From assembly GCF_029868855.1 (NCBI RefSeq), contig NZ_JARWOV010000318.1, positions 1-37,407 on the forward strand: a DNA stretch of 37,407 nt, given 5' to 3'. Numbering within the stretch: the first letter of the stretch is position 1; every line of letters starts with the position of its first letter. The DNA comes from Nocardia carnea. Its GTDB lineage: Bacteria > Actinomycetota > Actinomycetes > Mycobacteriales > Mycobacteriaceae. Positions 15,239 through 23,019 of the stretch are shown here, piece after piece. The translations under genes and the position numbers were made by a program. The notes under the pieces are model-generated. The model worked only from the letters and a program-made list of their open reading frames with translations, did not search any database and was not told the origin of the DNA.

Positions 15239-15718
15239 TCACCTGATATCGATTGTTCCGTCGAACACCAGTGGCGTGGGCCCCGGCATGCAGTCACGGA
15301 ATGAGCTGGTCGGCATCGGGGCGCCGTATCCGATCATGTTCGGTGCGCCGTTCTGACCCTTGGCCACGGTAACCTGAATGGCCATCGAATCCGGCGCGAA
15401 GACCATCACCGGCTGGGCAGTGGTGATCGGATACACCAGCGACACCGTATTGCCCTGCACGCGCAGGCAGGTGACCGGGCCGGTAACCTTCACCGGCAGC
15501 GGCATGCTTCCGAGTTGCCCGGTCGCGCTGTATGTGCCGGTAGCCGGCCCGTCTCCTTGCCCTTGCGCGTCGACGTGCAGGATGTTCAGGCCCAGGACCT
15601 GCATACTGCCGTTGATCGTCACGCCGGCCGGTGCCGCACCTGACTGCCCTGCCGCAGCAACCGCGACCGCTCCCGCTGCAGCTGCTGTGACGCACAGACG
15701 AGTAATCCATCTCCTCAT
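15239..15718 (-). CDS. Secreted hypothetical protein
   Basis: A 159-residue protein with a clear Sec signal peptide: MRRWITRLC, an Ala/Val-rich core, and probable cleavage after SGA near residue 28. The mature part is beta-rich and Gly-rich with two Cys (in GPVTCLRVQGN and FRDCMPG) that could form a disulfide; the phrase VTCLRVQGNTVSLVYPI is of a type I associate with small secreted actinobacterial proteins of unknown role. The ATG is preceded by GGAGGAGG at good spacing, so expression is expected to be strong. It stands alone between two regulator genes. No enzymatic motif is visible. Confidence 0.75.
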   Translation of the reverse strand: MRRWITRLCVTAAAAGAVAVAAAGQSGAAPAGVTINGSMQVLGLNILHVDAQGQGDGPATGTYSATGQLGSMPLPVKVTGPVTCLRVQGNTVSLVYPITTAQPVMVFAPDSMAIQVTVAKGQNGAPNMIGYGAPMPTSSFRDCMPGPTPLVFDGTIDIR

Positions 15719-16162
15719 GACGAAACCTCCTCCGGATTCCAGGCTTGCGGACGGCGGTTACCCAGAGTCCGAACACCTACACCCGAAGCGAGGTCACGCG
15801 ATGTCTGAAACGTTACGTCACGCGGCAGATCCACCGAATCCGACGCCGACACACCATAGAATCGTCGATCACAGTGACATGACCTCGCGCCACGCGTTGC
15901 GCGACCTCCACTGACCAAACCCGGCCGGACCCGGGCTCCAACGCGGCACGACAGCAGCACCCGAACAGTTGGGGTTTCAGCCGCTCTACTCGTTCATCCC
16001 GGACTCGTTCATCCCGGCTCGCGCCTCGATACCGGCGATCAATTCCTGCAATTGGACTGCTGCTGATGCCGGCCACTTCTTCGACCGTCCTCCGCGTGCC
16101 AAGGTAACGAATCGCGAGACACCGGGAGCCGTATGCGTGGGTCGGCGTCCGGACGGCCCGGA
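15719..16162. other. Intergenic region with a short tandem repeat
   Basis: About 440 bases between the secreted-protein start and the end of the TetR gene (both minus strand). The promoter of the secreted protein should lie here. The frame continuing past the TetR stop stays open for about 50 codons on the minus strand but has no good start and poor codon choice, so I do not call a gene. Confidence 0.4.
15988..16017. repeat. Perfect 15-bp tandem duplication
   Basis: ACTCGTTCATCCCGG is present twice, back to back (15988-16002 and 16003-16017), in non-coding DNA downstream of the TetR gene. It may be a polymorphic repeat; no function is evident. Confidence 0.8.
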
Positions 16163-16723
16163 TCAGTCCTGCGCCGCGGGCCGCCGGTGGGAATAGACGA
16201 GGCGGGCGTACTCGCCCAGCAACTGCTCCAGGCGCACATCCTGCCCGGAAGCGACCATCTGCTGGTATCCGATCAGCATGGCCATGCCCAATTCGGTGTC
16301 CACCGCGGCGATCTCCTCGTCACCGACCACACCGGAGATCGTCCGGCGTACGGTGCGCCGCCGGGATTCGTCGACCCGTTTGAGCGCCACCGCCACCGAT
16401 TCGTCGTTCGCCGCCCACGCCCGGATCGCCGCCTCCGCCCGATGATGCAGGCCCAGCGTAAGATCCGACAGCGCCCCGATCGCCGAATCGGGCGTGGACG
16501 GATCGAACCGCAGCGAACGCAGGATCACCACCTGCCGGTTCTCCCAATGTTCCAGCAGCGCATCGACATACGACTGCCAGCTACCGAAATGGTGGTAGAA
16601 GGAACCGCTGGTCACGCCAAGCCGGCGGCACAGCACGCCGATGTTGAGATGCCGGAACCCGAGGTCGGACAGCACCTCCAGGCCGGTGTCGAAATAGTTG
16701 TCCTTACTGACGATACGAGACAT
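16163..16723 (-). CDS. TetR-family transcriptional regulator
   Basis: A 186-residue TetR protein. The DNA-binding domain is near the N-terminus: DTGLEVLSDLGFRHLNIGVL, then CRRLGVTSGSFYHHFGSWQS, the canonical recognition helix. The rest is a helical ligand domain with EAAIRAWAANDESVAVALKRVDES, a pattern seen in a TetR group with a conserved R-x-W segment. I prefer the ATG at 16723, which leaves the usual short tail before helix 1; an in-frame ATG at 16780 would add 19 residues. It does not adjoin an obvious target: mshC lies upstream in the same direction and the secreted protein downstream. Confidence 0.83.
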   Translation of the reverse strand: MSRIVSKDNYFDTGLEVLSDLGFRHLNIGVLCRRLGVTSGSFYHHFGSWQSYVDALLEHWENRQVVILRSLRFDPSTPDSAIGALSDLTLGLHHRAEAAIRAWAANDESVAVALKRVDESRRRTVRRTISGVVGDEEIAAVDTELGMAMLIGYQQMVASGQDVRLEQLLGEYARLVYSHRRPAAQD

Positions 16724-16964
16724 ACGGCGCCGATCTGCTCGGGGAACGAATGGGATCTCGAGCACCGAACAGTACCGCATCGCCGGACCGCGACGGCCGG
16801 TGGTTGTGACTGTTCACGGACCGTCTGCGCGGCCGAAGGTACTGCGCCCGAACAGGCATGAGCAGGTCGGGCGCGGTGGTTGTGTGCGCCCGCGCTTCGG
16901 GCTTCGTGTCACTGTTGGGAGCGATCACCGGTCTCGCTCACGCCCGAGCCGGACCGCAGGCCGG

Positions 16965-18206
16965 TCAGCGCAACCGCACACCCAGCAGAGCATCGACCGC
17001 GGTGGCGATCTGCTCGCCCGCGCCGGTATCGGTCCCGCCGTAATCGAGGGTGTCGCGGGCCCAGGCGTCGATCGCGGCCAGGGCCCGCGGAGTATCGAGG
17101 TCGTCGGCCAGGTGGATGCGCAGCCGGGCAACGGTGTCGGCCGCGGACGGAGCGGCCGGGGCGGCCACGGCCCGCCGCCAGCGATCCAGCCGCGCCTGCG
17201 CCTCGGTGAGTACCTCGTCGGTCCACGTCCGGTCGGCGCGGTAGTGGCCGGCGAACAACCCCAGCCGGACCGCGCCGGGGTCCACTCCGGCGGCCCGCAG
17301 CTTCGACACCAGCACCAGGTTGCCCTTGGACTTCGACATCTTCTCGCCGTCCAGGCCGATCATCCCGGTGTGCACATAGTGGCGGGCGAACCGGCGGCCG
17401 GCCACCAGCGCCTCACCGTGCGCCGCGGAATATTCGTGATGGGGATAGATCAGATCGCTGCCGCCGCCCTGGATGTCGAATTCGGTGCCGAGCCGGTTCA
17501 CCGCGATCGCGGCGCATTCGATATGCCAGCCGGGACGGCCCGGTCCGAAAGGCGACGGCCACGACGGTTCCCCGGGGCGTTCGGCGCGCCACAGCAGCGC
17601 GTCGAGCGGGTCACGTTTACCGGGGCGGTCCGGGTCGCCGCCGCGTTCGGCGAACAGTCGCGCCATGGTCTCGCGGTCGTAACCCGATTCGTACCCGAAC
17701 TGTTCGGTGGCGTCGGTGCGGAAGTAGATATCCGGGAATTCGGTGTCCTCGACGGTGTAGGCGGCGCCGGCGGCCAGCAGCTTGCGCACCAGCTCGATCA
17801 CCTCGTCCACCGATTCGATCGCCCCCACGTAGTCGCGCGGCGGCAGCACCCGCAGCGCGGCCATATCCGCGCGGAACAGTTCGATCTCCCCGGTACCCAG
17901 GTCCCGCCAGTCCACACCGTCGCGGGCCGCGCGCTCGAACAGCGGATCGTCGACATCGGTGACGTTCTGCACGTAGTGCACATCGTGCCCGTTGTCGCGC
18001 AGTATCCGGTTCACCAGATCGAAGGTGAGGTAGGTGGCGGCGTGACCGAGGTGCGTGGCGTCATAGGGGGTGATACCGCAGACGTACATGGTGGCCGTCG
18101 CACCGGGGGTCACCGGGCGAGTACAGGAGTCGGCGGTGTCGTGCAAACGTAGGGGTGGCCCTGCTCCGGGGACCGCGGGAATCGGGGTGTCGGACCAGGA
18201 CTGCAT
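16965..18206 (-). CDS. mshC: Mycothiol cysteine ligase MshC
   Basis: A 413-residue class I tRNA-synthetase-like enzyme that joins cysteine to the glucosamine-inositol pseudo-disaccharide in mycothiol synthesis, using ATP. The sequence shows the first zinc Cys at position 43 (MYVCGITPYD), the HIGH-type site THLGH at 51-55, a second zinc/aminoacyl part in GWHIECAAIAVN with the following HHEYS, and KMSKSKGN at 289. It differs from cysteinyl-tRNA synthetase in length and in lacking the anticodon-binding domain. The ATG at 18206 is chosen because it gives the usual MQSW start and follows TACTCT by 7 bases, suggesting a leaderless mRNA. In M. tuberculosis cysQ lies immediately upstream; here it is absent. 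Confidence 0.95.
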   Translation of the reverse strand: MQSWSDTPIPAVPGAGPPLRLHDTADSCTRPVTPGATATMYVCGITPYDATHLGHAATYLTFDLVNRILRDNGHDVHYVQNVTDVDDPLFERAARDGVDWRDLGTGEIELFRADMAALRVLPPRDYVGAIESVDEVIELVRKLLAAGAAYTVEDTEFPDIYFRTDATEQFGYESGYDRETMARLFAERGGDPDRPGKRDPLDALLWRAERPGEPSWPSPFGPGRPGWHIECAAIAVNRLGTEFDIQGGGSDLIYPHHEYSAAHGEALVAGRRFARHYVHTGMIGLDGEKMSKSKGNLVLVSKLRAAGVDPGAVRLGLFAGHYRADRTWTDEVLTEAQARLDRWRRAVAAPAAPSAADTVARLRIHLADDLDTPRALAAIDAWARDTLDYGGTDTGAGEQIATAVDALLGVRLR

Positions 18207-18219
18207 ACCTTCGAGAGTA
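18207..18219 (-). promoter_or_regulatory. Putative leaderless promoter of mshC
   Basis: On the minus strand TACTCT (complement of 18214-18219) lies exactly 7 bases before the mshC ATG, the spacing expected when transcription begins at the start codon. GAAGG is too close to the ATG to act as a ribosome site. Confidence 0.45.
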
Positions 18220-18267
18220 GAGGTCGGTAACGGCCGGGTACCGCCCACCCCGCCGTCCCGGCCTCGC

Positions 18268-18290
18268 CCGCGGGCCTTCGCAGCCCGTGG
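18268..18290 (-). terminator. Hairpin between the kinase-fold gene and mshC
   Basis: CCGCGGGC (18268-18275) and GCCCGTGG (18283-18290) form an 8-bp stem with one G-T pair (G-U in one RNA strand) and a 7-base loop containing TTCG. It follows the minus-strand kinase-fold gene and precedes the separate mshC promoter, so it may end the upstream operon. Confidence 0.4.
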
Positions 18291-18373
18291 ACCTGCGCCG
18301 GACCAGCGGATCGGGGAAGGCAAGCATTGCCCTCAGGAGGAATGAATCATCCGATGAACCGCCGGTGGCGGGG

Positions 18374-19174
18374 TCAGAACGCCGGCCACGGAATGGGCCG
18401 GGAGGTGGCCGGTAACGGCATCACGGGATCGTCCAGCAACCGTTTGGCGCGACGCAGCAGGGCGTCGATCTCGGCATCGGTGAGATGTTCGGCCAGCCGG
18501 TCGGCGAGTTCCCCCGGCAGGGTATCGGTGAAGGCGGCGATATCGGCGAGCAGGTCCACCGGAACGGGATCACCGGCCCAGCCCCACAGGACAGTGCGCA
18601 GCTTGTTCTCCTCGTGCAGGCAGATCCCGTGATCGACGCCGTACACCTCGCCGTCCAGGCCCTCCAGCGCATGCCCGCCCTTGCGGTCGGCGTTGTTCAA
18701 CAGCACATCCAGCACCGCCATCCGCTGTAGCCGCGGATCGTCGGCGTGGACCAGTGATACTTCGTCACCGGCGCCGTCGTAGGCCCGCAGGATCTCCCGG
18801 TAACCATCCGGAACCAGCCCGGCCGGGCACAGGTCCACCAGATCCAGGCGGGTGCTGCCGGGTTCGGCGGGATCGCGGGTCGTGATCCAGCGCTGCACCA
18901 TCCCGGGACCGTACGGTCCGTCCCGCAGCACCGTCTCCGGGATCACCGGCCAGCCCAGCGCGGTACAGATCAGATACGACGCCACCTCCCGGCCGGCCAG
19001 CGTGCCGTCGGGGAAATCCCACAGCGGCTGCTCCCCACGCACCGGTTTGTACACCACTCGCACGGCACCGTCACCGGTCGCGAGGTCGCACACCAGGGTC
19101 ACGTTACTGGCGACACTCACCCGGCCCAGTACCGTCAGCTCACCGGTGGACAGTGCGTCCCCGGCCACGCTCAT
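18374..19174 (-). CDS. SCO1664-family protein (phosphatidylinositol-kinase fold)
   Basis: A 266-residue protein of the actinobacterial SCO1664 family with a PI3/4-kinase-like core. Visible landmarks are the Lys-containing strand RVVYKPVRGEQPLWDFP near residue 42, the segment LDVLLNNADRKGGH that matches the catalytic-loop position of this fold, and the metal-site motif YGVDHGICLHEENKLRTVLW. Its ATG (19174) overlaps the DUF3090 stop (ATGA). In M. tuberculosis the corresponding gene (Rv2133c by position) is next to Rv2134c and Rv2135c, the same three-gene set as here. Its substrate is unknown; the coupling to DUF3090 and a histidine phosphatase suggests one process. Confidence 0.85.
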   Translation of the reverse strand: MSVAGDALSTGELTVLGRVSVASNVTLVCDLATGDGAVRVVYKPVRGEQPLWDFPDGTLAGREVASYLICTALGWPVIPETVLRDGPYGPGMVQRWITTRDPAEPGSTRLDLVDLCPAGLVPDGYREILRAYDGAGDEVSLVHADDPRLQRMAVLDVLLNNADRKGGHALEGLDGEVYGVDHGICLHEENKLRTVLWGWAGDPVPVDLLADIAAFTDTLPGELADRLAEHLTDAEIDALLRRAKRLLDDPVMPLPATSRPIPWPAF

Positions 19175-19755
19175 TCCTCCAGATCGTTCGCGCCGAACAG
19201 TTCGCCACGCTTGTACCCGTTGGTGCGCACGCACATATGCCCGCGCGCCGACAGCGGTTCCCCGCACAGCGGGCACGGCGGCCGCCCGGCGGCGATCACC
19301 CGGGTGGACCGCAAGGCGAACTCCCGCGCCTGATCCGGAGTGAGGAACACCCGCACCGCGTCGGGCCCCTCCTCGGTGTCGTCGAGGACCACCGATTCAT
19401 CCACCTCGGTCTCGGTGATCGCCAGCAACTCCACCACTACGGCACCCGCGTCGGCATCCCAGCCCAGCCCCATGGTGCCGACCCGGAATTCCGCGTCGAT
19501 CGGGGTCAGCAGCGGGTCGTTGTCGTTGACCTGCTCGGCCTGCGGTGGCACCTCGGCACCGAACCGCCGCGCCACCTCGTCCAGCAGCAGACCCATCCGG
19601 TCCGCGAGCACCTTCACCTGCTGCTTCTCCAGCAGCACGCTCACCACCCGGGGTTCCTCCACCGCCTGCAGGTAGAACGCGCGATCGCCCGGCTCACCGA
19701 CAGTTCCGGCGACGAAACGTTCGGGGGTGCGGAATACATGGATTGCTCGTGACAC
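19171..19755 (-). CDS. DUF3090-family protein
   Basis: A 194-residue actinobacterial protein of unknown function. It begins SRAIHVFRTPERFVAGTVGEPG, has a central block ending LLLDEVARRFG, and finishes with a zinc-ribbon-like end: CPLCGEPLSARGHMC, giving a CxxC and a His-x-Cys pair, after FALRSTRVIAAGRPP. I chose the GTG at 19755 because AGGAGG precedes it by 5 bases; a longer frame upstream has no better signal. It overlaps the SCO1664-like gene by 4 bases and follows the histidine phosphatase with a 123-base gap. Rv2134c is its counterpart by position and family. Confidence 0.87.
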   Translation of the reverse strand: MSRAIHVFRTPERFVAGTVGEPGDRAFYLQAVEEPRVVSVLLEKQQVKVLADRMGLLLDEVARRFGAEVPPQAEQVNDNDPLLTPIDAEFRVGTMGLGWDADAGAVVVELLAITETEVDESVVLDDTEEGPDAVRVFLTPDQAREFALRSTRVIAAGRPPCPLCGEPLSARGHMCVRTNGYKRGELFGANDLEE

Positions 19756-19878
19756 ATGCACCTCCTGATACGTGACCCTGTTCGGCTGCGGTGCTCCGCC
19801 GCGCCGTTTCCCGGCGCACACGCCGAGTCGCCCGACGCCGCCGAGAGGTGGCGCATCCGCCGGTATCGGGCATACCCA

Positions 19879-20580
19879 TTATCCGTCTTTCCTTCCCGCG
19901 CCGATCTCCCCGCCGGGCACCGGGCCCGAAGCCCCGGATTCGGGGGCCGGTGACGGCGCCAGACCGGAAAGGTCCGAACCGGTGTCGTTCATCCGGGTGA
20001 CGAACGGCGCGGTCCGGGTATAACGGACAACACTGAGCGAGGCGGGTTCGACCATGATCCGCTGGAATCCGTCGAGGTGGATTCCCAGCGCATCGGCGAG
20101 CACTGCCTTGATGACATCACCGTGGGTGCATGCCACCCACAGCCGATCCCCGTCGTGCAACTCCGCCAGGGCCCGATCGTGTTCCCGGATCGCCGACACC
20201 GCCCGGGCCTGCACCTGCGCCAGCCCTTCCCCACCGGGGAACACCGCGGCCGACGCATGCCGCTGCACCACCTGCCACAGCGGTTCGGCCAGCAGATCTG
20301 TGATCTTGCGACCGGTCCACTCGCCGTAGTCGACCTCCGCCAGCCGGTCGTCGACCACCGGTTCCAGTTCCAGATCGGCGGCCAGCGGCGATACCGTGCG
20401 CTGGCAGCGCAGCATCGGTGAGGTCACGATCCGGGTGATCGGCAGGTTCGCGAGCCGCGTCGCGACCCCGCGCGCCTGTTCGCCGCCGCGGTCGGTGAGC
20501 TCCACCCCGGGACTGCGCCCGGCGAGGGTCCCTCCGGTATTGGACGTCGACAGGCCGTGTCGCAACAGGATCACCGTCAT
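19879..20580 (-). CDS. Histidine phosphatase family protein (MSMEG_4193/Rv2135c type)
   Basis: A 233-residue branch-1 histidine phosphatase. The catalytic RHG is in LLRHGLSTSN at the N-terminus, with the second Arg in SPMLRCQRT, the Glu in AEVDYGEWTG and the second His in WVACTHGDVIKAVLAD. It hydrolyses phosphate monoesters through a phospho-histidine; the physiological substrate is not known. The C-terminal 25 residues are a Gly/Pro/Ser-rich tail beyond the fold. It is the first gene of the block before DUF3090 and the SCO1664-like gene; uppP lies upstream with 85 bases between them, so one transcript is possible. Confidence 0.9.
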   Translation of the reverse strand: MTVILLRHGLSTSNTGGTLAGRSPGVELTDRGGEQARGVATRLANLPITRIVTSPMLRCQRTVSPLAADLELEPVVDDRLAEVDYGEWTGRKITDLLAEPLWQVVQRHASAAVFPGGEGLAQVQARAVSAIREHDRALAELHDGDRLWVACTHGDVIKAVLADALGIHLDGFQRIMVEPASLSVVRYTRTAPFVTRMNDTGSDLSGLAPSPAPESGASGPVPGGEIGAGRKDG

Positions 20581-20665
20581 GCTGCCAGCCTAACGGCGGC
20601 CGCGGCGCGGCGAGGCCCGATGAGCCCGCCCCGCGCCACCGCCTCGTCTACCCGAACCGACCGGC

Positions 20666-21610
20666 TCACGTCGCCGACACGACCCCGCCGGCGAGCAAAC
20701 CGATGATCACGAACCCCAGCACGATCCGGTACCCGACGAACCAGTAGAACGAATGCCGCTCCACGAACCGCAACAGCCAGGCAATCGACGCGTACCCGAC
20801 CACGAACGAGATCAAGGTCGCCACCAGCAATTGCATACCGGAGGCGTTCAGGCCTTCACCGGCCGGTTCGAAGGCGTCCGGCAGGCTGAACAGGCCCGAC
20901 GCGGTGACCGCGGGAATCGCCAGCAGGAACGAGAACCGCACCGCCGCCTCGCGTTTCAAACCGAGGAACAGGCCCGCGCTGGATGTGGCGCCGGAACGCG
21001 AAACACCGGGAATCAGGGCCAGGCACTGCGCGAAACCCATCACCAGGCCGTCGCGGGTGGTGAGCTGCTCCATCGGGCGCTCTTTGCGGCCGTAGTGCTC
21101 GGCCGCGGCGATCACCAGCGCGAAAACGATCAACATGATCGCCACCAGCCACAGATTGCGTGCGCCCGTACGGATCTGGTCCTTGAAGACGAAGCCCACC
21201 AGACCGATCGGGATCGTGGCGATGATCACATACCAGCCCATGCGGTAGTCGAGCTCGCGCTGCGCCTCGGCCGCGGGGTCGTAGCCGACGGGCCCGGCCC
21301 CGGTGACGACCGGCAGTTTCGTGGTCACCTGTTCGGCGAGCGGCACCTTCTCCCGGGCGCTCAGTTTCTCGAACACGGTCGCGAACCACACGCGCACGAT
21401 CCGCCAGATGTCCTTGGCGAAGAACAACAGCACGGCCGCCTCGGTACCGAGCTGGGTGACAGCGGTGAACGAAGCACCCGCGTCCTCACCGAAGAACACC
21501 GAGGACACGATCCGCAGATGCCCCGACGACGAAACCGGCAGGAACTCCGTCAGTCCCTGCACCAAACCGAGTACCAGCGCCTGTACCCAGGTCATCGACT
21601 CGCCGATCAC
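20666..21610 (-). CDS. uppP: Undecaprenyl-diphosphate phosphatase
   Basis: A 314-residue multi-pass membrane enzyme of the BacA/UppP family, which dephosphorylates undecaprenyl (or decaprenyl) diphosphate to recycle the lipid carrier for cell-wall synthesis. The two family signatures are visible: LTEFLPVSSSGHL near residue 20 and ALIPGVSRSGATSSAGL in the second half, each contributing catalytic Glu, Ser and Arg residues on the periplasmic side. About eight hydrophobic helices are evident. I use the GTG at 21610 because AGGAGG lies 4 bases before it; an ATG at 21595 would remove five residues but has no ribosome site. It is the Rv2136c counterpart in the conserved order here. Confidence 0.93.
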   Translation of the reverse strand: MIGESMTWVQALVLGLVQGLTEFLPVSSSGHLRIVSSVFFGEDAGASFTAVTQLGTEAAVLLFFAKDIWRIVRVWFATVFEKLSAREKVPLAEQVTTKLPVVTGAGPVGYDPAAEAQRELDYRMGWYVIIATIPIGLVGFVFKDQIRTGARNLWLVAIMLIVFALVIAAAEHYGRKERPMEQLTTRDGLVMGFAQCLALIPGVSRSGATSSAGLFLGLKREAAVRFSFLLAIPAVTASGLFSLPDAFEPAGEGLNASGMQLLVATLISFVVGYASIAWLLRFVERHSFYWFVGYRIVLGFVIIGLLAGGVVSAT

Positions 21611-21799
21611 ACAACCTCCTGAACCACGCCGAAAACCCCGCTCTTCCTTCACACTCGACGGCACCGCAGCCGTTGCACGATCCCCGGCGATCGACCGCAG
21701 CGACCCTACAGTGCCCGATACCGGGCGCGCGCGGCGACCGGGCCCCGGGACACGCCGCGCCCACCGTTCGCCGCGGACGGTCAGCGGGCGGTCACGCTC

Positions 21800-21938
21800 T
21801 AGGCTGGGCGCCGTGAGGAAACGTCGAACCGTGCTGTGTCTTCCGCGCGTGAGCGAGGGTCCTACGTGGTTGCGCTCCGCCACCACCTCCGGTCCTGACG
21901 CGCTCGTGCCGTGTCCGCCTGGCCCGGAGACCCGGTGA
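21800..21938 (+). CDS. Possible 41-residue leaderless upstream ORF before the aldo/keto reductase
   Basis: TAGGCT (21800-21805) lies 7 bases before a GTG at 21813, which opens a 41-codon frame (starts MRKRRTVLCLPR, ends GPETR) whose TGA (21936-21938) overlaps the ATG of the next gene as TGATG. The ORF proper is 21813-21938. This fits a leaderless uORF coupled to the downstream gene. The peptide resembles nothing I know and may not be conserved. The rest of the 327-base gap between uppP and the reductase shows no other gene. Confidence 0.3.
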
Positions 21939-22912
21939 TGGAACAGCGCACCGTCGGCCGCAGCGGGCTGCGGGTCTCCCGGATCGGGCTGGCCACCCAT
22001 ACCTGGGGCAGCCGCACCGATGCCGAGACGGCCGCCGCGCAGCTGATCGCGTTCACCGAAGCGGGCGGCACTCTCGTCGACACCTCCCCTGCCTACAGCG
22101 GCGGGGCCGCGCAGCGGATACTCGCCGAGCTCCTGGGCGATCTGGTGTCCCGCGACGAGCTCGTGCTGTGCGCAGGGGCCGGACAGGTGCCCTATCTACC
22201 GGTCGTCCCCGCCGGAAGCGAACCGCCCACGCCCGATCAGGCGCGGATCACCGTCGACTGCTCACGCCGCACCCTGCTGCGCCAACTCGATCGCACCCTT
22301 CTCGAACTGGGCACCGACCACCTGGATCTGTGGCAGGTCACTGCCTGGGATACCGCCACACCTCTCGACGAGATCGCCGACACCCTGCAGTACGCGATAG
22401 GGTCCGGCCGCGTCCGCTACGCCGGGGTCCGCGGTTTCACCGCCTGGCAGCTGGCAAGCCTGGCCGCCCGCACCCCCGTCACTGCCGTGCAGACGCCGTA
22501 TTCGCTGCTCACCCGCGGGGCCGAGGACGATACGGTTCCGGCCGCCACTCACCACGGCGCGGGAATTGTCGCCACCGCACCACTGGCCGCCGGAATACTC
22601 ACCGGCAAATACCGCGATGGTGTGCCCGCGGATTCTCGCGCCGCCGACGAAGCCACCGCCGCCGAGATCCGCGGCCGTCTCGACGACGATCGTGCCACCG
22701 CCGTGGTCGATGCCCTCGTCACCGCCGCCGACGGATTGGCGACCTCACCGCTGGCGGTCGCGCTGGCCTGGGTACGCGACCGGCCCGGAGTGGCGAGCAT
22801 GTTCGTCGGCGCCCGCGATATGGGCCAGCTCACCGGGGTACTGGCCGCCGAGACTCTGGAACTGCCGCGCGCGATCGCCGCCGCCCTCGACGATGTGAGC
22901 TCCACCCCGTAG
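21938..22912 (+). CDS. Aldo/keto reductase homologue with a degenerate active site
   Basis: A 324-residue (beta/alpha)8 protein of the aldo/keto reductase superfamily: RTVGRSGLRVSRIGLATHTWG, GGTLVDTSPAYSGG and GILTGKYRDG are typical, as is the NADPH-site end SMFVGARDMGQL. The catalytic tetrad is incomplete: Asp48 and Tyr53 are in place, but the Lys expected in the VLATK strand reads LVLCAG (Gly80) and the His expected in LDLYQIH reads DLWQVTAWD (Thr135). So it may bind nucleotide without classical reductase activity. The ATG at 21938 overlaps the uORF stop; an upstream start at 21911 lacks support. It lies between uppP (divergent) and the hemin transporter. Confidence 0.88.
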   Translation: MEQRTVGRSGLRVSRIGLATHTWGSRTDAETAAAQLIAFTEAGGTLVDTSPAYSGGAAQRILAELLGDLVSRDELVLCAGAGQVPYLPVVPAGSEPPTPDQARITVDCSRRTLLRQLDRTLLELGTDHLDLWQVTAWDTATPLDEIADTLQYAIGSGRVRYAGVRGFTAWQLASLAARTPVTAVQTPYSLLTRGAEDDTVPAATHHGAGIVATAPLAAGILTGKYRDGVPADSRAADEATAAEIRGRLDDDRATAVVDALVTAADGLATSPLAVALAWVRDRPGVASMFVGARDMGQLTGVLAAETLELPRAIAAALDDVSSTP

Positions 22913-22943
22913 CCGGGGGCGGGGGCGATCACCACGCCGCGGC

Positions 22944-22962
22944 ACGGATTAGCCTTGCCTGC
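22944..22962 (+). promoter_or_regulatory. Weak IdeR/DtxR-like site at the hmuT promoter
   Basis: The 19-mer ACGGATTAGCCTTGCCTGC agrees with the IdeR consensus (TWAGGTWAGSCTWACCTWA) at about 12 of 19 positions by eye, best over TTAGCCTTGCCT. It covers TAGCCT (22950-22955), a TAnnnT element. The match is below what usually marks a strong site, but the location before a hemin-uptake operon is right for iron control. Confidence 0.3.
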
Positions 22963-23019
22963 ATGAGCGAGTCGGGTCCGCAGGCGGCAGCGAAACGTAA
23001 CAACGGAGGGACCGCGCTC

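Noticed and set aside
16000..16162. Open frame of about 50 codons after the TetR stop, with a segment reading SKKWPASAAVQLQELIAGIE
   Set aside because: It looked protein-like, but there is no start codon except a TTG without ribosome site, and codon choice is poor (TCA, GCA, TTG). Possibly a remnant; not supportable.
18345..18632. Plus-strand ORF with AGGAGG just before ATG at 18345
   Set aside because: The ribosome site is only 2 bases from the ATG, and the ORF is antisense to the kinase-fold gene with Arg/Ser-rich, unrelated sequence.
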